Below are positions 14,111 through 26,159 of a DNA stretch of 64,000 nucleotides, piece after piece. The DNA is taken from the NCBI GenBank assembly GCA_009617715.1, contig VTFK01000155.1:186001-250000 (forward strand). The letters are read 5' to 3'. This DNA comes from Plectrocnemia conspersa. Its lineage: Eukaryota; Arthropoda; Insecta; Trichoptera; Polycentropodidae. Position 1 is the first letter of the stretch. Every line of letters starts with the position of its first letter. The notes under the pieces are model-generated. The model was not told the DNA's origin and made no database searches. It saw nothing but the letters and a program-made list of their open reading frames with translations. A program made the translations under genes and the position numbers.

Positions 14111-14379
14111 CTAATGTATGCTTTTTTTAATTGCTCGAGCCTATTCCGCGTATTTTCAACAACTCTATCAAAATTAAATTCAGTGAGGGTTTCTAAAAAA
14201 ATAATATACTGATACATAAATTAGCTTTAGGCTTTATGATGATATTGGCTAAAAAAGGTTTTATTGTAATATATTATATATAATAAATATATTAAAATAA
14301 AATTGCATCAAACTTTAATGAAACATAATGTATTATATACTATCGGGGTATTATATGTATGTTTTATTTGTTTCAGAGT

Positions 14380-14900
14380 CTCGCAGGTGTCTGGTTGCGG
14401 TCAGTTATGCTTTGAATATGGCGGCTAAGTCAGACGTGGAAGACGAGGCCGTAATGTTCGAAGGATAATTGGGAAGCTTTTTTCCAAAGTTTCGAAGATG
14501 GTGAGTGTGCCCTCAGTTTTATAATTTTTGTCACGTCGCACCTCACTCGACAATTAATCTTTGGATCCAATAATTTAAATACGTGAGCTTCGAAGGGTTG
14601 CCGTCCGTACACCCTCGGCCGTCCCCAGGGATTATCGGGTTAAATACCTGGCGCGGACATGTGTGTATACTGGTTGAAATTAATTAATCGAGCTGATAAG
14701 ACCACTCGTGATTATTCGCGTTCGCCTTTAAGAGAATTATTACGGTTATAATTCTCGCCCCACCCCATTCGCCATTTTTTTTTCGATCGTATTTTTAGCG
14801 CCTTGTTTAGCTCCGCGCGGCCGCCGACGTTAACGCTCCGGCGCGAGACAATGGCCGGCGTCCGTCTTGCTCAAGTTTCTATTTAGAGTCTCTTAATCAG
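14380..14900. promoter_or_regulatory. CpG-dense island with splice-like borders
   Basis: Two GC-rich blocks (about 14380-14640 and 14790-14900). The first starts right after TTTGTTTCAG, an excellent acceptor, and contains GAAGATG followed by GTGAGTG, an excellent donor, near 14500. In between is AATATGGCGGC, a YY1/Pho-type motif. All three frames between the splice-like sites meet stops, so if transcribed it would be an untranslated or terminal exon. The second block contains a NotI-type GCGGCCGC and the densest CpG of the window. Confidence 0.35.
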
Positions 14901-15059
14901 ATCGTCTCGCGCATCTCGTTAGAATTAACATTTTATTATTCGCCCTGTTTGTTTTCATTCTATTTACATTTATATTGCAGGGTCGACTCGTATTTACATT
15001 TGACATATTTATGAGATGAACGTATTAAAAATAATACGTATTTTATACGTTATCCCCAC

Positions 15060-15240
15060 CATATTTCATATTCATGGCTGCTTTTTTGCAATGCAGGGGT
15101 GCCAACACACAGACGCTCCCCTAAATGAATTGTCGCTGACGGCAACGTCCGTCGCGGGAGGCTATTACGTACGAAGTGCAATTTGTCATTTTTCAGAGTG
15201 GCAACACTTATTATGTCACGGAAGGTTGAATTTAAAGTGG
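15060..15240. promoter_or_regulatory. GC-rich island, candidate regulatory element
   Basis: A CpG-rich block preceded by TTGCAATGCAG, an acceptor-like sequence, and containing GTGGCAACACTT near 15200. A 75-codon plus-strand frame spans it without a recognisable motif. It resembles the other islands in the window. Confidence 0.3.
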
Positions 15241-15639
15241 TAATTATGTTTTTAGTTAATTATTTTATTGATTAAATCTTGCCATTATCAAAAATAATGT
15301 GAAAAATGCATCTACTCTTGATTTTTTTGGACGCACTATTTGTGCAACCAGTTAAACAATCCCCGTAACTAATTATTGAACAACTTCAGTTTTATGAGTA
15401 ATATAAAAAAAACACATACCTATTAGTTGATATATTAAGCAAATCATATTTCCATTTTAATATTAGTGTCTTTGATAAAATATTTAGATAAAAAAAACAA
15501 GTATTTTCATAGCCTTAAAATCCGTCGATTATAAAATTTTACTTGAGAAATTAAAATATATAGGCAAATAATTGTAGCAACTCTATAAATTTAATGTGAT
15601 AAAAAGCTATTTATACGATTGAAGGCAAATAACTGTGAT

Positions 15640-15830
15640 GGATGAAGTCTATAGTGATCCTAAAAAAGTCACTTGTGGTATTTCGTAGAGATCAATTTTG
15701 GGTCCGTTACTATTAAATATGTTTAACCATGAATTGGCTGATAGAGCAGTAATATTAGTCGGTGACTCACACTTAAAAGACATTGGTTTAAATCTTATAT
15801 AATCTCTAGTGTTTATTTTAATTTTATCCT
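15640..15830 (+). pseudogene. Non-LTR retrotransposon reverse transcriptase fragment
   Basis: The plus-strand translation from about 15667 reads VTCGIS*RSILGPLLLNMFN. This matches the reverse transcriptase block usually written GVPQGSVLGPLL(F/W)N. It continues with ILVGDSHLKDIGLNLI, where the family has a (F/Y)ADD active-site loop followed by a KxLxD(I/V)E segment. The catalytic FADD has become VGDS and a stop replaces the glutamine of GVPQG, so the fragment is dead. Only the palm-domain centre (about 50 residues) is recognisable. It belongs to a non-LTR (LINE) element, perhaps R1- or jockey-like. The rest of the element is deleted or too decayed to see. Confidence 0.65.
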
Positions 15831-15959
15831 CAATGAGAGAACGGAATAAGTGATAAATATTTATATATTTATTTAAATCAGGTATCTTAATACGCCATGA
15901 TGGTAAAAAATAATACATTGAGAGAAAAAAATAATTAATATTTTAATAATATAAAATAT

Positions 15960-16115
15960 AAACTGGACCAGCTTCTCGTAGCTAGCATTAAATATTTCAA
16001 AGTGCAATGCCAGCGTATCAAGGAGCTGGAAGGCGATAGGCATAGGCGAGTTGCTTAGTGCGGACGACCTGGCTCTAAATGTCAACAGGGTAAGAGGACG
16101 CGAACGTGACATTTG
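15960..16115. other. GC-distinct segment beside the RT fragment
   Basis: This block with higher G+C starts about 130 bp after the RT relic. A minus-strand frame of 79 codons (16112-15873) overlaps it. It may be another piece of the same or a different mobile element, but I recognise no motif in either strand. Confidence 0.25.
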
Positions 16116-16562
16116 AAGACCTTTCAGAACCCAAAACTTGAATTCATTTAGAATAATTGGATTGTCAACAGCACCCTTCAGTAGTTTAAAGAAATACTAA
16201 GCGTCATACAACTTCGGTTTTAAAAAATAGTAATATTTTGATGGTGAATGAGATCGAAAAAATAACATAATACTGTTTTTTTTGCCATTAAAAAAAAAGC
16301 GTACTTAGTTGAGCTGATTAGTGTCGAAAAATGGCAATTTTGTTAAATTTCCGATCTTATTCACAATCAGAATATTCCTATTATATCGGTGGAAATGAAT
16401 TGTCTACATAAACTTCCACTAAAGATTTCTTAAGCAAGTTCTTTCTACGTATAAACAACGTCTGCAAAAATCTTTCAAGATGCTTGGGATTGTTATGAAA
16501 AACGCGTTTTACGTTGACAATTTGTCAGTTATTCCTGTCCTCTTTTATGCCGTTAGAAACAG

Positions 16563-16645
16563 GACGTCCACATGTCACCATTTAGCTCCTTAATACGTTA
16601 GTGTTGCACATTGATTTAGTTACTATCTAGGAGCTGGTTCAATTT
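16563..16645 (+). repeat. Dispersed repeat, copy 1 of 2
   Basis: This segment, with TAGCTCCTTAATAC, CACATTGAT and GAGCTGGT in the same order and spacing, recurs in the same orientation at 39279-39390. The inner TAGCTCC and GGAGCT could pair as a short stem. The parent element is unknown. Confidence 0.55.
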
Positions 16646-16984
16646 GTATCATTTCATTATTTTTTTTATAATATACTATGTATTACTTTTTGACCATAGT
16701 AAAAATATTGTAATAATCTATTAGGTAACAATGGTCTTAATTTTAATTATTAAAAAAAATTGTATGATCTAGCCAAGATTCGAAAAAGCTATGAAATATT
16801 CATTTAAACAAACCATTGGTATTAAAGTTGTAACAATCACTTAATACAAATTCACGGAAACGTCGAGTTCTTGTGATATTTGAACATTTTGCCAGATTAA
16901 ATTAAAATATTCAGTGTAAAATACTGTTGCTCTTTTTTACAAATTTTCCTCGCTTTGAACAGCTGCGTATTATTACATTTTTGA

Positions 16985-17350
16985 GAATTTTCACTAGGCA
17001 CTCCAGGATCCTGATTTCTAGCCGAGTATGAAATTTTTATGTCAGGATGCGCCATTTGCGCGCCGAGGGGCAGGCATTCGCGAATTTTGTGTGTATGTAT
17101 ATATTTTTTACTTTCCTTTTTACCAACTTTTGCTCTGCTCGCATGGCGATAAAGCAAAAAAAAAGCGGAGTGTTTTTCGGGACAGAGCCGGCAAATTAAC
17201 ATCCGAAACGTCTGAGAAGAGCTGCGAGAGCTGATTTGATGCATAAATTACTCCGGTCGTCCGCCACCGGAAATTTGGCGCCCGCGACGGCGCTTTTATT
17301 TTTGCATTCCTACTTTATGGTGCGAATAAATGCTTTCGCATTATAGTTTT
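16985..17350. promoter_or_regulatory. GC-rich island, candidate cis-regulatory element
   Basis: A long CpG-rich block containing GCGCGCCG near 17057 and a dense GC core at about 17250-17300. Opposed 115-codon (minus) and 68-codon (plus) frames overlap here and neither looks like a family, which is typical of a GC-rich non-coding island where stops are rarer. Confidence 0.3.
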
Positions 17351-17510
17351 GCAAAACGTGTGTAAGTGACGCTTTTTTGTAAATTTAATCGATGTCGTAG
17401 TTTCGCGATTATGAAGAACGTGAAGTTTGATTAAGAAGCAAGTAAAGTTGAACACACGAGCTTTTCCATTGAAGGGGTAAAAAAACAGTTTCATAATCTA
17501 CCATCTTCAC

Positions 17511-17590
17511 TGTCAAGTCGATAAAGTGGATACCTTCCATTCCGGAATATATGAAGCACCCCCAGATCATTTGGCTCTCTGTATTTCACA
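17511..17590 (+). repeat. Dispersed repeat with conserved 18-bp core, copy 1 of 2
   Basis: AAGTGGATACCTTCCATT (17524-17541) is identical to the reverse complement of part of 37186-37252. The similarity continues on the right through CG.AATAT, CACCC.CAGAT and CTGTATTT with small gaps. That collinearity rules out a chance word match. The origin is unknown: it could be an old transposon copy or a duplicated regulatory block. Confidence 0.6.
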
Positions 17591-18220
17591 CAGTTGTCTG
17601 TATATATTTTTGCCTCCTTACCGACGAACATGGTTCATGAGAGCTTAATTACAAGTTATCAGTAACTTAGTTAAGTTAACATAGTGTGCAATATCTTTAT
17701 TGAGTAAGATTTACGTTTTTTTATTTTTGGCTTTATATTTTACATAACAACTTGATTATTAAAAAGTCATGTTTAAAAAAATATTGTTCACATAAGTAGG
17801 TATTTGAATATGAAATTAATTGTATGATTGCTTTTACATGCGGTGTGAAAATGTGAAAATTATACATAATACTAAATATTATTGACCATGATTTAAAAAA
17901 TTGGGCTTTCAATAATAAGATGACTATCTAAATTATTTTCTTTTACTATTTTTGTACAGCAGAGAAATATGTATATTTTTTGTTGCCGTATTTAATTAAA
18001 AAAAATATTCTATAAAGGGAAAAATAATGTCTGTTCTAATTATTTATATTTAATATTTCTTGGTGTAAAAAACAAAGGCGTGACTTAGCAGCCATAATAG
18101 ATCCTGGAGAAGCTTGTATCATGTTATTTTCTAAGCATTTATTTATTAATTAATACATATATATGCTGCATATTACATATAGCTGCCGCTAAAGGATTAT
18201 ATCTTGGAAGTCAGAGAGCG

Positions 18221-18365
18221 TTCGCTGGAGTGTCGAGTAGACTGTCTGTGATCTGTTGTGATGTGTTATTGTGATGATGCTGGACGATCCACTGATGCAT
18301 CTTGAGCCGTGACTCCTTGACGTCTCTTTTCGCATTTTCTTCTGTCTCTCTGCCTCGTCATCTAA
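18221..18365 (+). repeat. Possible dispersed repeat, copy 1 of 2
   Basis: The block around CTGGACGATCC (18279-18289), followed by GATG and TCTTG at matching offsets, resembles 30173-30290 in the same orientation. Overall identity is moderate. Both copies are GC-richer than their flanks. Confidence 0.35.
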
Positions 18366-18670
18366 CACATTTATTATATTGTTAATTTAAAACACATCTA
18401 GCGAATCTTTGCGTCATTTGAAAAACATGCATCACTTCTTTGACACACCCACGAAATATGCTTACGCCTTAAAAGTGAAACTGACAGATGCCCATTTATA
18501 GCCATCATTAATATAGGACTAAAACTAACTATAGTTTTTTTGCGCAGGGTGGAATATGACACATTCGTTCTAAACAAAGAGTAGTTTTTCTGGTACGTAT
18601 AAGTGTTTAAAATTAACTTACATCTTGGAACAGAAGTTTTAATAAATGATCTATGAAATATAACCAATTA

Positions 18671-19426
18671 TTAGCGCAGTTGTTTAATCCTGAGAACTCT
18701 CTTTCGTTGTTAGGCGTTACTTTACAGACAAGTTAATATTAATTTTTATTGGTTCAAATTAGTCCACGACATATATTTATTATATTATATCGACTCTCAT
18801 TGATTTTATTTTTTATTAATTTTCTAAATATATATTAAAATTATCACGACACTAATACCTCATTAAAAAAATATCTACATTTTCCGCGTTCCAAATTAGT
18901 GTGTGTAATACACTTAACTAAATTGTAATGCTTAACGTTAATGGACTTCAAGCCTATTTATTCAAGGAACGGGCAATGGTTATAGAGTATACTTCGTTTT
19001 TCTGTATAGATGCAGTGTTTGTAGCAATTGTAACTTATTAATTAATTGTCTGTGTAATTGGATGGCAGTTGAGTCGTTGATAATTTTATGGGATTTTTTG
19101 AAAGACTTCAAAACCGGAAGGCTAGATAGATTTTTTAAATACAATATTTTTAATTTATCTCAATTAAATATGTTATTTTAGTGGTACAATTTTTTATTTA
19201 TAAAAAATCTTATATATAATTGTTCTAAGCCGTCGCTTCCGGACGCGCATAACTTTAAACGAAACATTCTCCGTTCAAATCTATACTCTGTAAATGGTAT
19301 CGCTTTGTATGAACGGTGTGTAACAATACACGTAAACAAAGGAATTATTAATAATATATAATAATAAAAATAAAAATTGAATTTGCTCCGATTGATTTTC
19401 GAGCCGCCGGCAATGCGTTCTGTTGT
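18671..19426. other. AT-rich tract leading into tandem repeats
   Basis: Mostly AT-rich. GC-richer patches at about 19225-19320 and 19385-19426 lie beside the tandem repeats that follow and may belong to the same repeat complex. An 85-codon minus frame (19435-19178) has no family resemblance. Confidence 0.4.
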
Positions 19427-19504
19427 TTCGACCAATCAAAAATAAGCATTCAAATATTCAAATAGCTTCGACCAATGAAAAATAAGCATTCAAATTCAAA
19501 TAGA
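19427..19504. repeat. Two tandem copies of a ~39-bp unit
   Basis: TTCGACCAAT(C/G)AAAAATAAGCATTCAAAT occurs at 19427 and again at 19467, each ending in CAAATAG. The second copy lacks two bases of the first. Confidence 0.8.
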
Positions 19505-19585
19505 CAGTACCGTGACAACGCTTTTATTTAATAATAAAATTTTGCTACGCGACAATAATTTTCATTAATTCGTCATTTGACTGAA

Positions 19586-19963
19586 TATAAATAATCGGAT
19601 TGCAAATTAACTAGGTGTGTTATAACTATGTTAACTTAAATATATACATAATGTGTTGAGGATTAGAAGAATACATTGATTAAACTAGATAAACAATCTT
19701 CGTAATAAAATCTTCAAATTTTGAATTCCCGGCGACGGGCTCCGAGGCCGAAAAGTGAGTTTTTTCCTTTTATAAATAATCAAATTGCAATTTAACTAGG
19801 TGTGTTATGACTATGAAAATTAAATATATACATAATGTGTATAGGATAAAAAGAATACATTGATTAAATTAGATAAAGAATGATAAAACTATCTTCGTAA
19901 TGAAATCTTCAATTTTGAATTCCCGTCACCGGGCTCCGAGGCCGAAAAATGAGTTTTTCCTTT
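19586..19963. repeat. Tandem duplication, 185 bp and 193 bp units
   Basis: Unit 1 (19586-19770) and unit 2 (19771-19963) align end to end. Shared landmarks include TATAAATAATC at each start, TTAACTAGGTGTGTTAT, ATATACATAATGTGT, GAATACATTGATTAAA, and a GC-rich block ending GGGCTCCGAGGCCGAAAA followed by TGAGTTTTT(T)CC. Unit 2 has a short insertion near 19880. With the 39-bp tandem just upstream this looks like satellite-type or subterminal-repeat DNA of an element. Confidence 0.85.
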
Positions 19964-20209
19964 TACAATACATAAAAATGATCGTTGTTTCTGATTTAAT
20001 GCACATATTCGTCAGATTTTACGAATTGCAAATAAATCCTTAGTATGTATGAGGATTGAAAGTTAATGTCGATCAAATCGGCGCTGTCGGCACGCTATAT
20101 CAGCCAACGGACAGCTTATAAATGTGTAGTTTCTTGGATGTTATCTAATAAACAACATTTTACAATGATTATAAATATGTGATTGCATACCTGGAATAAT
20201 CGATAGCGA

Positions 20210-20960
20210 AAATATCTAAGAGTGGGTTATTTTTAATTCCGATGTGGCAAAATATGTGCAATTTTTGTTCTGTGCCTTTATTCCTCTTTCGGAATAGCCA
20301 AATTCAAGATATTCAGTTACATCAAACTTATGTAGTATGTTCTTTATAAAAAGATAATACTTGCTGACAGTGACTTCAACATGAGAAGATTCACTCTTTG
20401 TTTATATATACCAATTCTACGTTATAGGCATATAGGTCATCAAATTGCTCCATCATTGCTTCTGAAAAGTAATTAAAAAAACAATAAGAGTAAACATTAA
20501 ACACATTATTACTACTAATATAATCCATAAATTAAATTTGAACGATAACCGAAGAACAAAATTAACGGAAATTACTGTAGAGGATTAAACACGTAGATTG
20601 ACATATCTTCATCTTCTTCAAAATAGTCGCAATATGTTATACATTAATTGTTTGCCATACGTAAATGTTATTAGATCTCTCATTGATTCTGGAAATTGAC
20701 TGTAAACGATACTATATATGGGTAAAAAGTAACTTTTTGTTTACACTAATATGAGATTTTTCATTATTACTACCATTGTAATATGTTTAATTAACTTTGG
20801 CATGTATATCTTAAATTGCCAAATCACTGCTGTTTGTCGTTTAATATTAGATCCTAGAAAGTCAATAGTAATTTTGTTAGAATAACCGTGATATAGTATT
20901 CATATAACCAAACACTTACTGGCACTCATAATTTATATTTCGATATAGTCTATAATTCCA
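20210..20960 (-). other. Protein-like minus-strand fragments, unidentified
   Basis: Three minus-strand stretches read in sequence give protein-like translations. About 20880-20740 includes KITIDFLGSNIKRQTAVIW. About 20455-20385, directly after TACTTTTCAG, includes EAMMEQFDDLYAYNVELVY. About 20390-20220 includes KFDVTEYLEFGYSERGIKA. None matches a family I can name, and frames change between them. They could be exon relics, a decayed mobile-element gene, or chance frames in AT-rich DNA. Confidence 0.2.
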
Positions 20961-21059
20961 ATGGTAAATCACTTTGAATCATCTTCAATTGTAACTTAGT
21001 AAGAAAAATGCTTTGTTTAATTAACATATTTTACTGTTTATTGAATCGCACTAAGCTGT

Positions 21060-21165
21060 ATCCCGGCGCGCGCTTGACTGATGACAGAACTGTCAAATGT
21101 AAGCAACTGAGGGGATATCCCGATACATGATCGGGATATCACCGCGCGCTTAAGAACGAACTACG
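21060..21165. repeat. GC-rich patch with perfect 11-bp hairpin
   Basis: GATATCCCGAT (21114-21124) is exactly complementary to ATCGGGATATC (21130-21140) across a 5-base loop. On either side are GC-rich words of the same type, CGGCGCGCGCTT (about 21064) and CCGCGCGCTT (about 21142). The patch is isolated in very AT-rich DNA and looks like an inserted repeat or structured element. Confidence 0.6.
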
Positions 21166-21169
21166 AAAT

Positions 21170-22470
21170 TGATTTTAACGATTTAAATTGTAAAACACTT
21201 ATCAATATATGTTTAAAAATCATCAAATTCTAAAAAAAATATTTTTTAAAATATTTTTAGTTTATACGGTATTTAAAATATAATATAAATAATGTGGATT
21301 TTTATTAGCTTCTCTTAACAAAAAAAAATATGTACTTGAATTTTGGCGAACGTTGACAATTTAAATTAATAGTTTTTGAAGAATTTTTAAAATTTCGCTT
21401 GAAAAAACATTTTAAAAAAAAGGGGGAAAATTTCAAAATAAGTACTATTCATTACCAACCAACTACTAAACACATAGTGTTGCAAAAATCTCTCTTACTG
21501 ACCCCTTTGAAAGGAAACTACACAAAATTGTAAAATATTTTATAACTAATTTAATTTTTTTAACTTATTTAAATATTTTTTAAATTATAAAGTTTTAGAA
21601 TAAATTTTCAAGATTTATTCAAAATATTTTTTTCAACCTTAAAAATATTTTTTATTTTATTATGGATTTTAAATATTCTTAATTTATTATAGATTTTAAA
21701 TATGTTTAGTTTATTATTAATTTTAAATAATGTGAAAATTTTTTGCACTGATTAATTATTAAAATTAATAATGCTGCGCAGATAAATCATTTACTTTAAA
21801 AAATATATAAATATAAATATTTTTTAATAAAAATTGACAAAGGTCTCAAAATTATTATTATTTTTAAAACGCACTTTTGGTCTAAAGTAACAGATTAAGT
21901 GCTTGATATTTTCAGTTTATTATTTCTTTCTAATTGGCTTTTATATTTACATAAAACATATAAACAACTTTTTTTTTAAATTATAAATCAACTTATGGTG
22001 TAACTAAAAAAAGTTCTTATTACTAAGATTTAAATTTATGATAAAATTGTGTTATATGCAATTTATTCATTGGTTCCGTAAGCTTAGCTGTATTGAGATT
22101 TCACTGTACAATTTTTAATTTATTATTATCTAGCTAAGTTCTAAACCTATTTATAAATGATATGCAATATTTAGATTTATCATTAAATATCTAAGTTTCA
22201 AATATAACGATAAAATTTAACGTTTCAAATCTAATAAATAATATAAAATGTTTTCTTCTGGAAATATTTAGTCAAGTTGTAAACCTATTTTCAAATGAAT
22301 TGAAAATGTTAGTAGTTTTTTATAGATTAAACCATTTTGTCTATTATTGAAAATCCTAAATAATAATGTCCAATTTGAACCATTAATTTTTTTTTAAATA
22401 TTTAAAAAAATCAGAACGAAGCAAAAATTATATTTAAAACCCAAAAAGTTGAGGGTCCGGTATACGCACA
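21170..22470. other. Extremely AT-rich tract, nothing recognised
   Basis: Dominated by A/T runs. No frames, repeats of note or transposon motifs were seen. Confidence 0.6.
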
Positions 22471-22474
22471 CTCG

Positions 22475-22516
22475 CTAGCTTTCGGTACCTCACGATAGTG
22501 AGGTACCGACAGCTAG
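22475..22516. repeat. Hairpin, 19-bp arms with one mismatch
   Basis: CTAGCTTTCGGTACCTCAC (22475-22493) pairs with GTGAGGTACCGACAGCTAG (22498-22516) across the 4-base loop GATA, with a single mismatch. Unlike the surrounding sequence it is GC-balanced. It could be a recombined transposon terminus, a structured RNA or a cruciform. Confidence 0.8.
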
Positions 22517-22519
22517 TAT

Positions 22520-23385
22520 TAAAATTAATTGAACAAATTTTGATGACCCATAAGAACCACAAAATTTTTTTTTTCTTAAATTTTTAAAACAAAATTTAGT
22601 TGCATTTTATTTCAACTTATTTTATAATATTTTCAGTAAATATTTTTTGTAACAAAAAATATATTTTAAACAGAAAAAATCGTAATATACATACATAAAT
22701 ATATAATATATGTATATATATTTCCATAACACTACAACAATTTAGCACTAGAATAACATCGTTTATATTATTTATTGCTAAACAGTTTCGTAGCATTAAT
22801 AATATTTATAATTTTACACCTTTATACTTGTTATGTATATATTAAATACATGTGTAGATTTTAGGTACTTGAATATTATTATAAGCTAAACATTTTCAGT
22901 ATTACATCGTTTTAAAAATAAATATTGCTTTTTTTCTAATTTTATTGATATTAAACATATAAAAATGTAAATATAATATTACTTTTATCATATTTACAGC
23001 TACAGCTATTTACAGCTATCATATTAAAGTGCGGTATTTTGTTGAAATTTCATTATTTTTAAGTATGAAAATAATGTAATTTTAATCAGAATATCATCTA
23101 GTTTTATAAAATAAATAAATATATTTGCGACAGTTTAGTTTTAGTAAATCCAATACACTTTTTTATATACATATTCATGAATGTTTTACTAAAAATATAA
23201 AACAATATTATTATAATATTTTATTATAAATATTAATATTTTTTGAAATTATGTTTTATATATAAAATCGATTTATCTCAAAAAAAAATTGTCAAAGAAA
23301 AAGTGTCGACTTTTTCAAAGGATAATCAACTGTAATATTCATTTTTATAATACCAACAGATTAACTTTAGCATTTGCTCCAGTTG
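22520..23385. other. Extremely AT-rich tract, nothing recognised
   Basis: Poly-A/T and TATA-rich sequence with no coding or repeat signal beyond low complexity. Confidence 0.6.
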
Positions 23386-23389
23386 TTTT

Positions 23390-23830
23390 GACATAAGGTT
23401 AAATTTTTACCTTCAGGCAATTTTCTTGCCGTACCCCTATTTCACATTGCCACTATAAGGTAGACCTTCCCCAAAGTCGATTATCCCTCAATCAGGTTTT
23501 TCTCGTTTTCTTGATTTTCTGGAGAAATTCTGAGATAATTTTACGAAATAGGACGAGACCCGCAAATTATCCAATCGCTTCAATTCTTGTTAAAAAAAGC
23601 AAATCTCGGCAAAATATATTTTAAAATAAATATTAAAATCTAACTAGAATTATATATAATCAAAATAAATACAATAACAAGATATATATCATTATAGTTA
23701 CACTATAATCGAGTGCGAATTCATTAACCGTAAATAATTCGCAATGCCAACTGTATTGTCCGCGACGAGGGAATACCTTTTTATCCCGAAACTATTCAGA
23801 AAACGGTCTAGTTTTCTCCTTTTGTCTAAG
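23390..23830. promoter_or_regulatory. Mixed GC-rich patches, candidate regulatory DNA
   Basis: Two patches (about 23390-23580 and 23740-23830) stand out in composition from AT-rich flanks. No sustained frame or splice pair is present. They resemble the other islands. Confidence 0.25.
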
Positions 23831-24619
23831 TTCCGGAAAATGTACACGGAAAACAAAGGTCATATGGCTATTCAACCCAGATCTATTTATATAAATATAG
23901 CGAATCATAAAATATAGTTTAATATTTTTTTATTAGATATTATCTATCTTAACATGTATTTATTAATAACGCATGAGTTGATCTAGTATCTGTATTTTAT
24001 TATATGAATATATTTAGTTGTACATTGAGATAGATAGAAAATCAGATTGTTAAAGAATAATTAGATTGCTTTATTAAGATGCATTGAGCTTCTCATATAT
24101 GAAAAGATGATTTGCGCTGTATAGAACTTATTATTAGATTTGTTATGAATGTGAATGTGTATATAATATATTGTAATAGTATAAGAATAATATGTTTTAT
24201 TACATTTATATTTATATAAGTTTATATTGAGAGAACTTAAAAAGATTAACGATTTAGTTGGACTTTGTATCTTTCCATAGAGTTGGAAAGCAATTAAAGC
24301 CTTTGAATGAAATGAATTTATACAATTTCACTGCAGTGCTATAGACAGACAAAATACTATCAAAATCTGGACAAGAGGCGGATAAACTAAATGTCCATTT
24401 GCAGCGATGTTATTTAGTACGTAAAAGTTGTTTGGTTATATAAACTGGAAGTAAAATATTTAAAAAATTAAATCATACGACTAAATAAAAGTATACTTTA
24501 AACTCTTTCAATTAAAGTAGATTGGTATAATTGTTTTGTAACCGTTGTACTTTTCGTGGTCATGCGAAATTCGGCAGAAAATCCTTTGTCTGCAAAACTG
24601 CGAGTAATATTCGTAAGTT

Positions 24620-25360
24620 CTGTTATTAATCATTCGTAGGTCGCAACTATGCAAATGTTTCGGAAGAGCCACACAAGTCGTTGCCATAATGCTCATGAAA
24701 ATTCATAGCGAAAATTCGCTAAGAATCCGCCGAATTTGATTATAAATGGCCCTCCGAAATGTGGGTAATATGTCGGGTCGCTGCAAACGAACTATTGTTT
24801 TCCCCCCATTACCTAGACGACAATTAGCAAATAGACATCTGTGCCATTCTATAGGCTGCTGCTGGTAGTACTACTACGATTACGACCACTAGGCTTGTTA
24901 GATATTCCATATCGGAAATAAATGAGCTCCTTTTACATATTATCTTATATCATATGTTTATCTAGCCACACTAACTTGTTAACATCACAATTTTACATAT
25001 AGAGTATATAAATCTAATTTAGTTCTGAATAGCTTTTAGTGCTGATTTTATCAAGGCGTATTTTTAGTTAACCCACTCATCCCTGACAATCGTTTACCTC
25101 TTAGTATCAAATGGTATTGTTTAAACAACCTCCGCGGACCCATTGCGGAAGGCCTGTAATTAAAAAAATACAACTTTTTTAATTGTACGATTTCGCGAAA
25201 AAATACCCTCGGGGACTCTCAAAACGTACGCACCGAGAGATTGCAACTGTGCTGAAATTAGCATTTTTAATTTTTCATCATTGTAGGCATCGGAGATGCT
25301 AACGAACAAATTGAATTGGATATTTAACTAACACTTTCTCCTTGCGGCGATGCGGTCGAA
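24620..25360. promoter_or_regulatory. GC-richer islands, candidate regulatory DNA
   Basis: Patches at about 24620-24900 and 25110-25360 have more CpG and balanced composition. The second carries CTCTCAAAACGTACGCACCG followed by a GAGAG-containing stretch. A 62-codon minus frame (24696-24508) looks like chance. Confidence 0.25.
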
Positions 25361-26159
25361 AAAACGTGCCTTAATATAATTTCTTATCATTATAATAAAA
25401 TCATTCTCAAACATAATTTCCAGTATAAAAAATTACGTTTCTTAAATGAGATAATAAAAACATATTTTCGGTAGAAATATAATAGTGTTTCATAGTAAAT
25501 CATTTATTGTGATTCTGGTTCACTTATTTAAGTTAAGGAAGGACCCTATCGATAAAGAACCAGCCATTAAATTAGTCTTCCAGTTCGATTCACAATAGTA
25601 AGATAATGAGAAAAATGTTGCCGAAGTCGATTGAGAGCAACAATCCGAAAATAAAGACAAATCAATTCTAAAAAATTTAAGATAATGTTAGTCCACCATT
25701 TTGTTATCTAAAATATTATTATTGCAACGACTTACACGATCTTAACGCTTTAATATATATTAGGTTGATGTAAAAATCTTTAAAAAATATTTTTTATTTT
25801 ATTTATTAAGTTATCAGGATTGTGTGTCACATTTTTGTAAGCTAATAATAACCGATGTTATTAAAAATGATATATTGTATATTATTATATTTTTATGCTA
25901 TTTTTTAAATGCAGTAAAAGCTTTATTTAAACCAGTGTCAAAAATATTAGCGTAAATTTAGTATAAAATTAATACAATATCAACCATTGCAGATATTTGT
26001 TTTAATATTTTGTTAGCTATCTTTTTCAGACACATCTGATGTAAACATCAGTTCAGATTCTGATAGTTAGCTAAATATAAATATATACTTATATTTATAT
26101 TAAACCTAAACTTGTCATCTCTTTCTCAGTAATGAATTATGATGATATAGATAGCTCTC

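Noticed and set aside
10846..17244. Minus-strand frames of 105 and 115 codons (10846-11163, 16897-17244) as genes
   Set aside because: They run from GC-rich islands into AT-rich flanks with chance-like residue content and have no splice or domain support.
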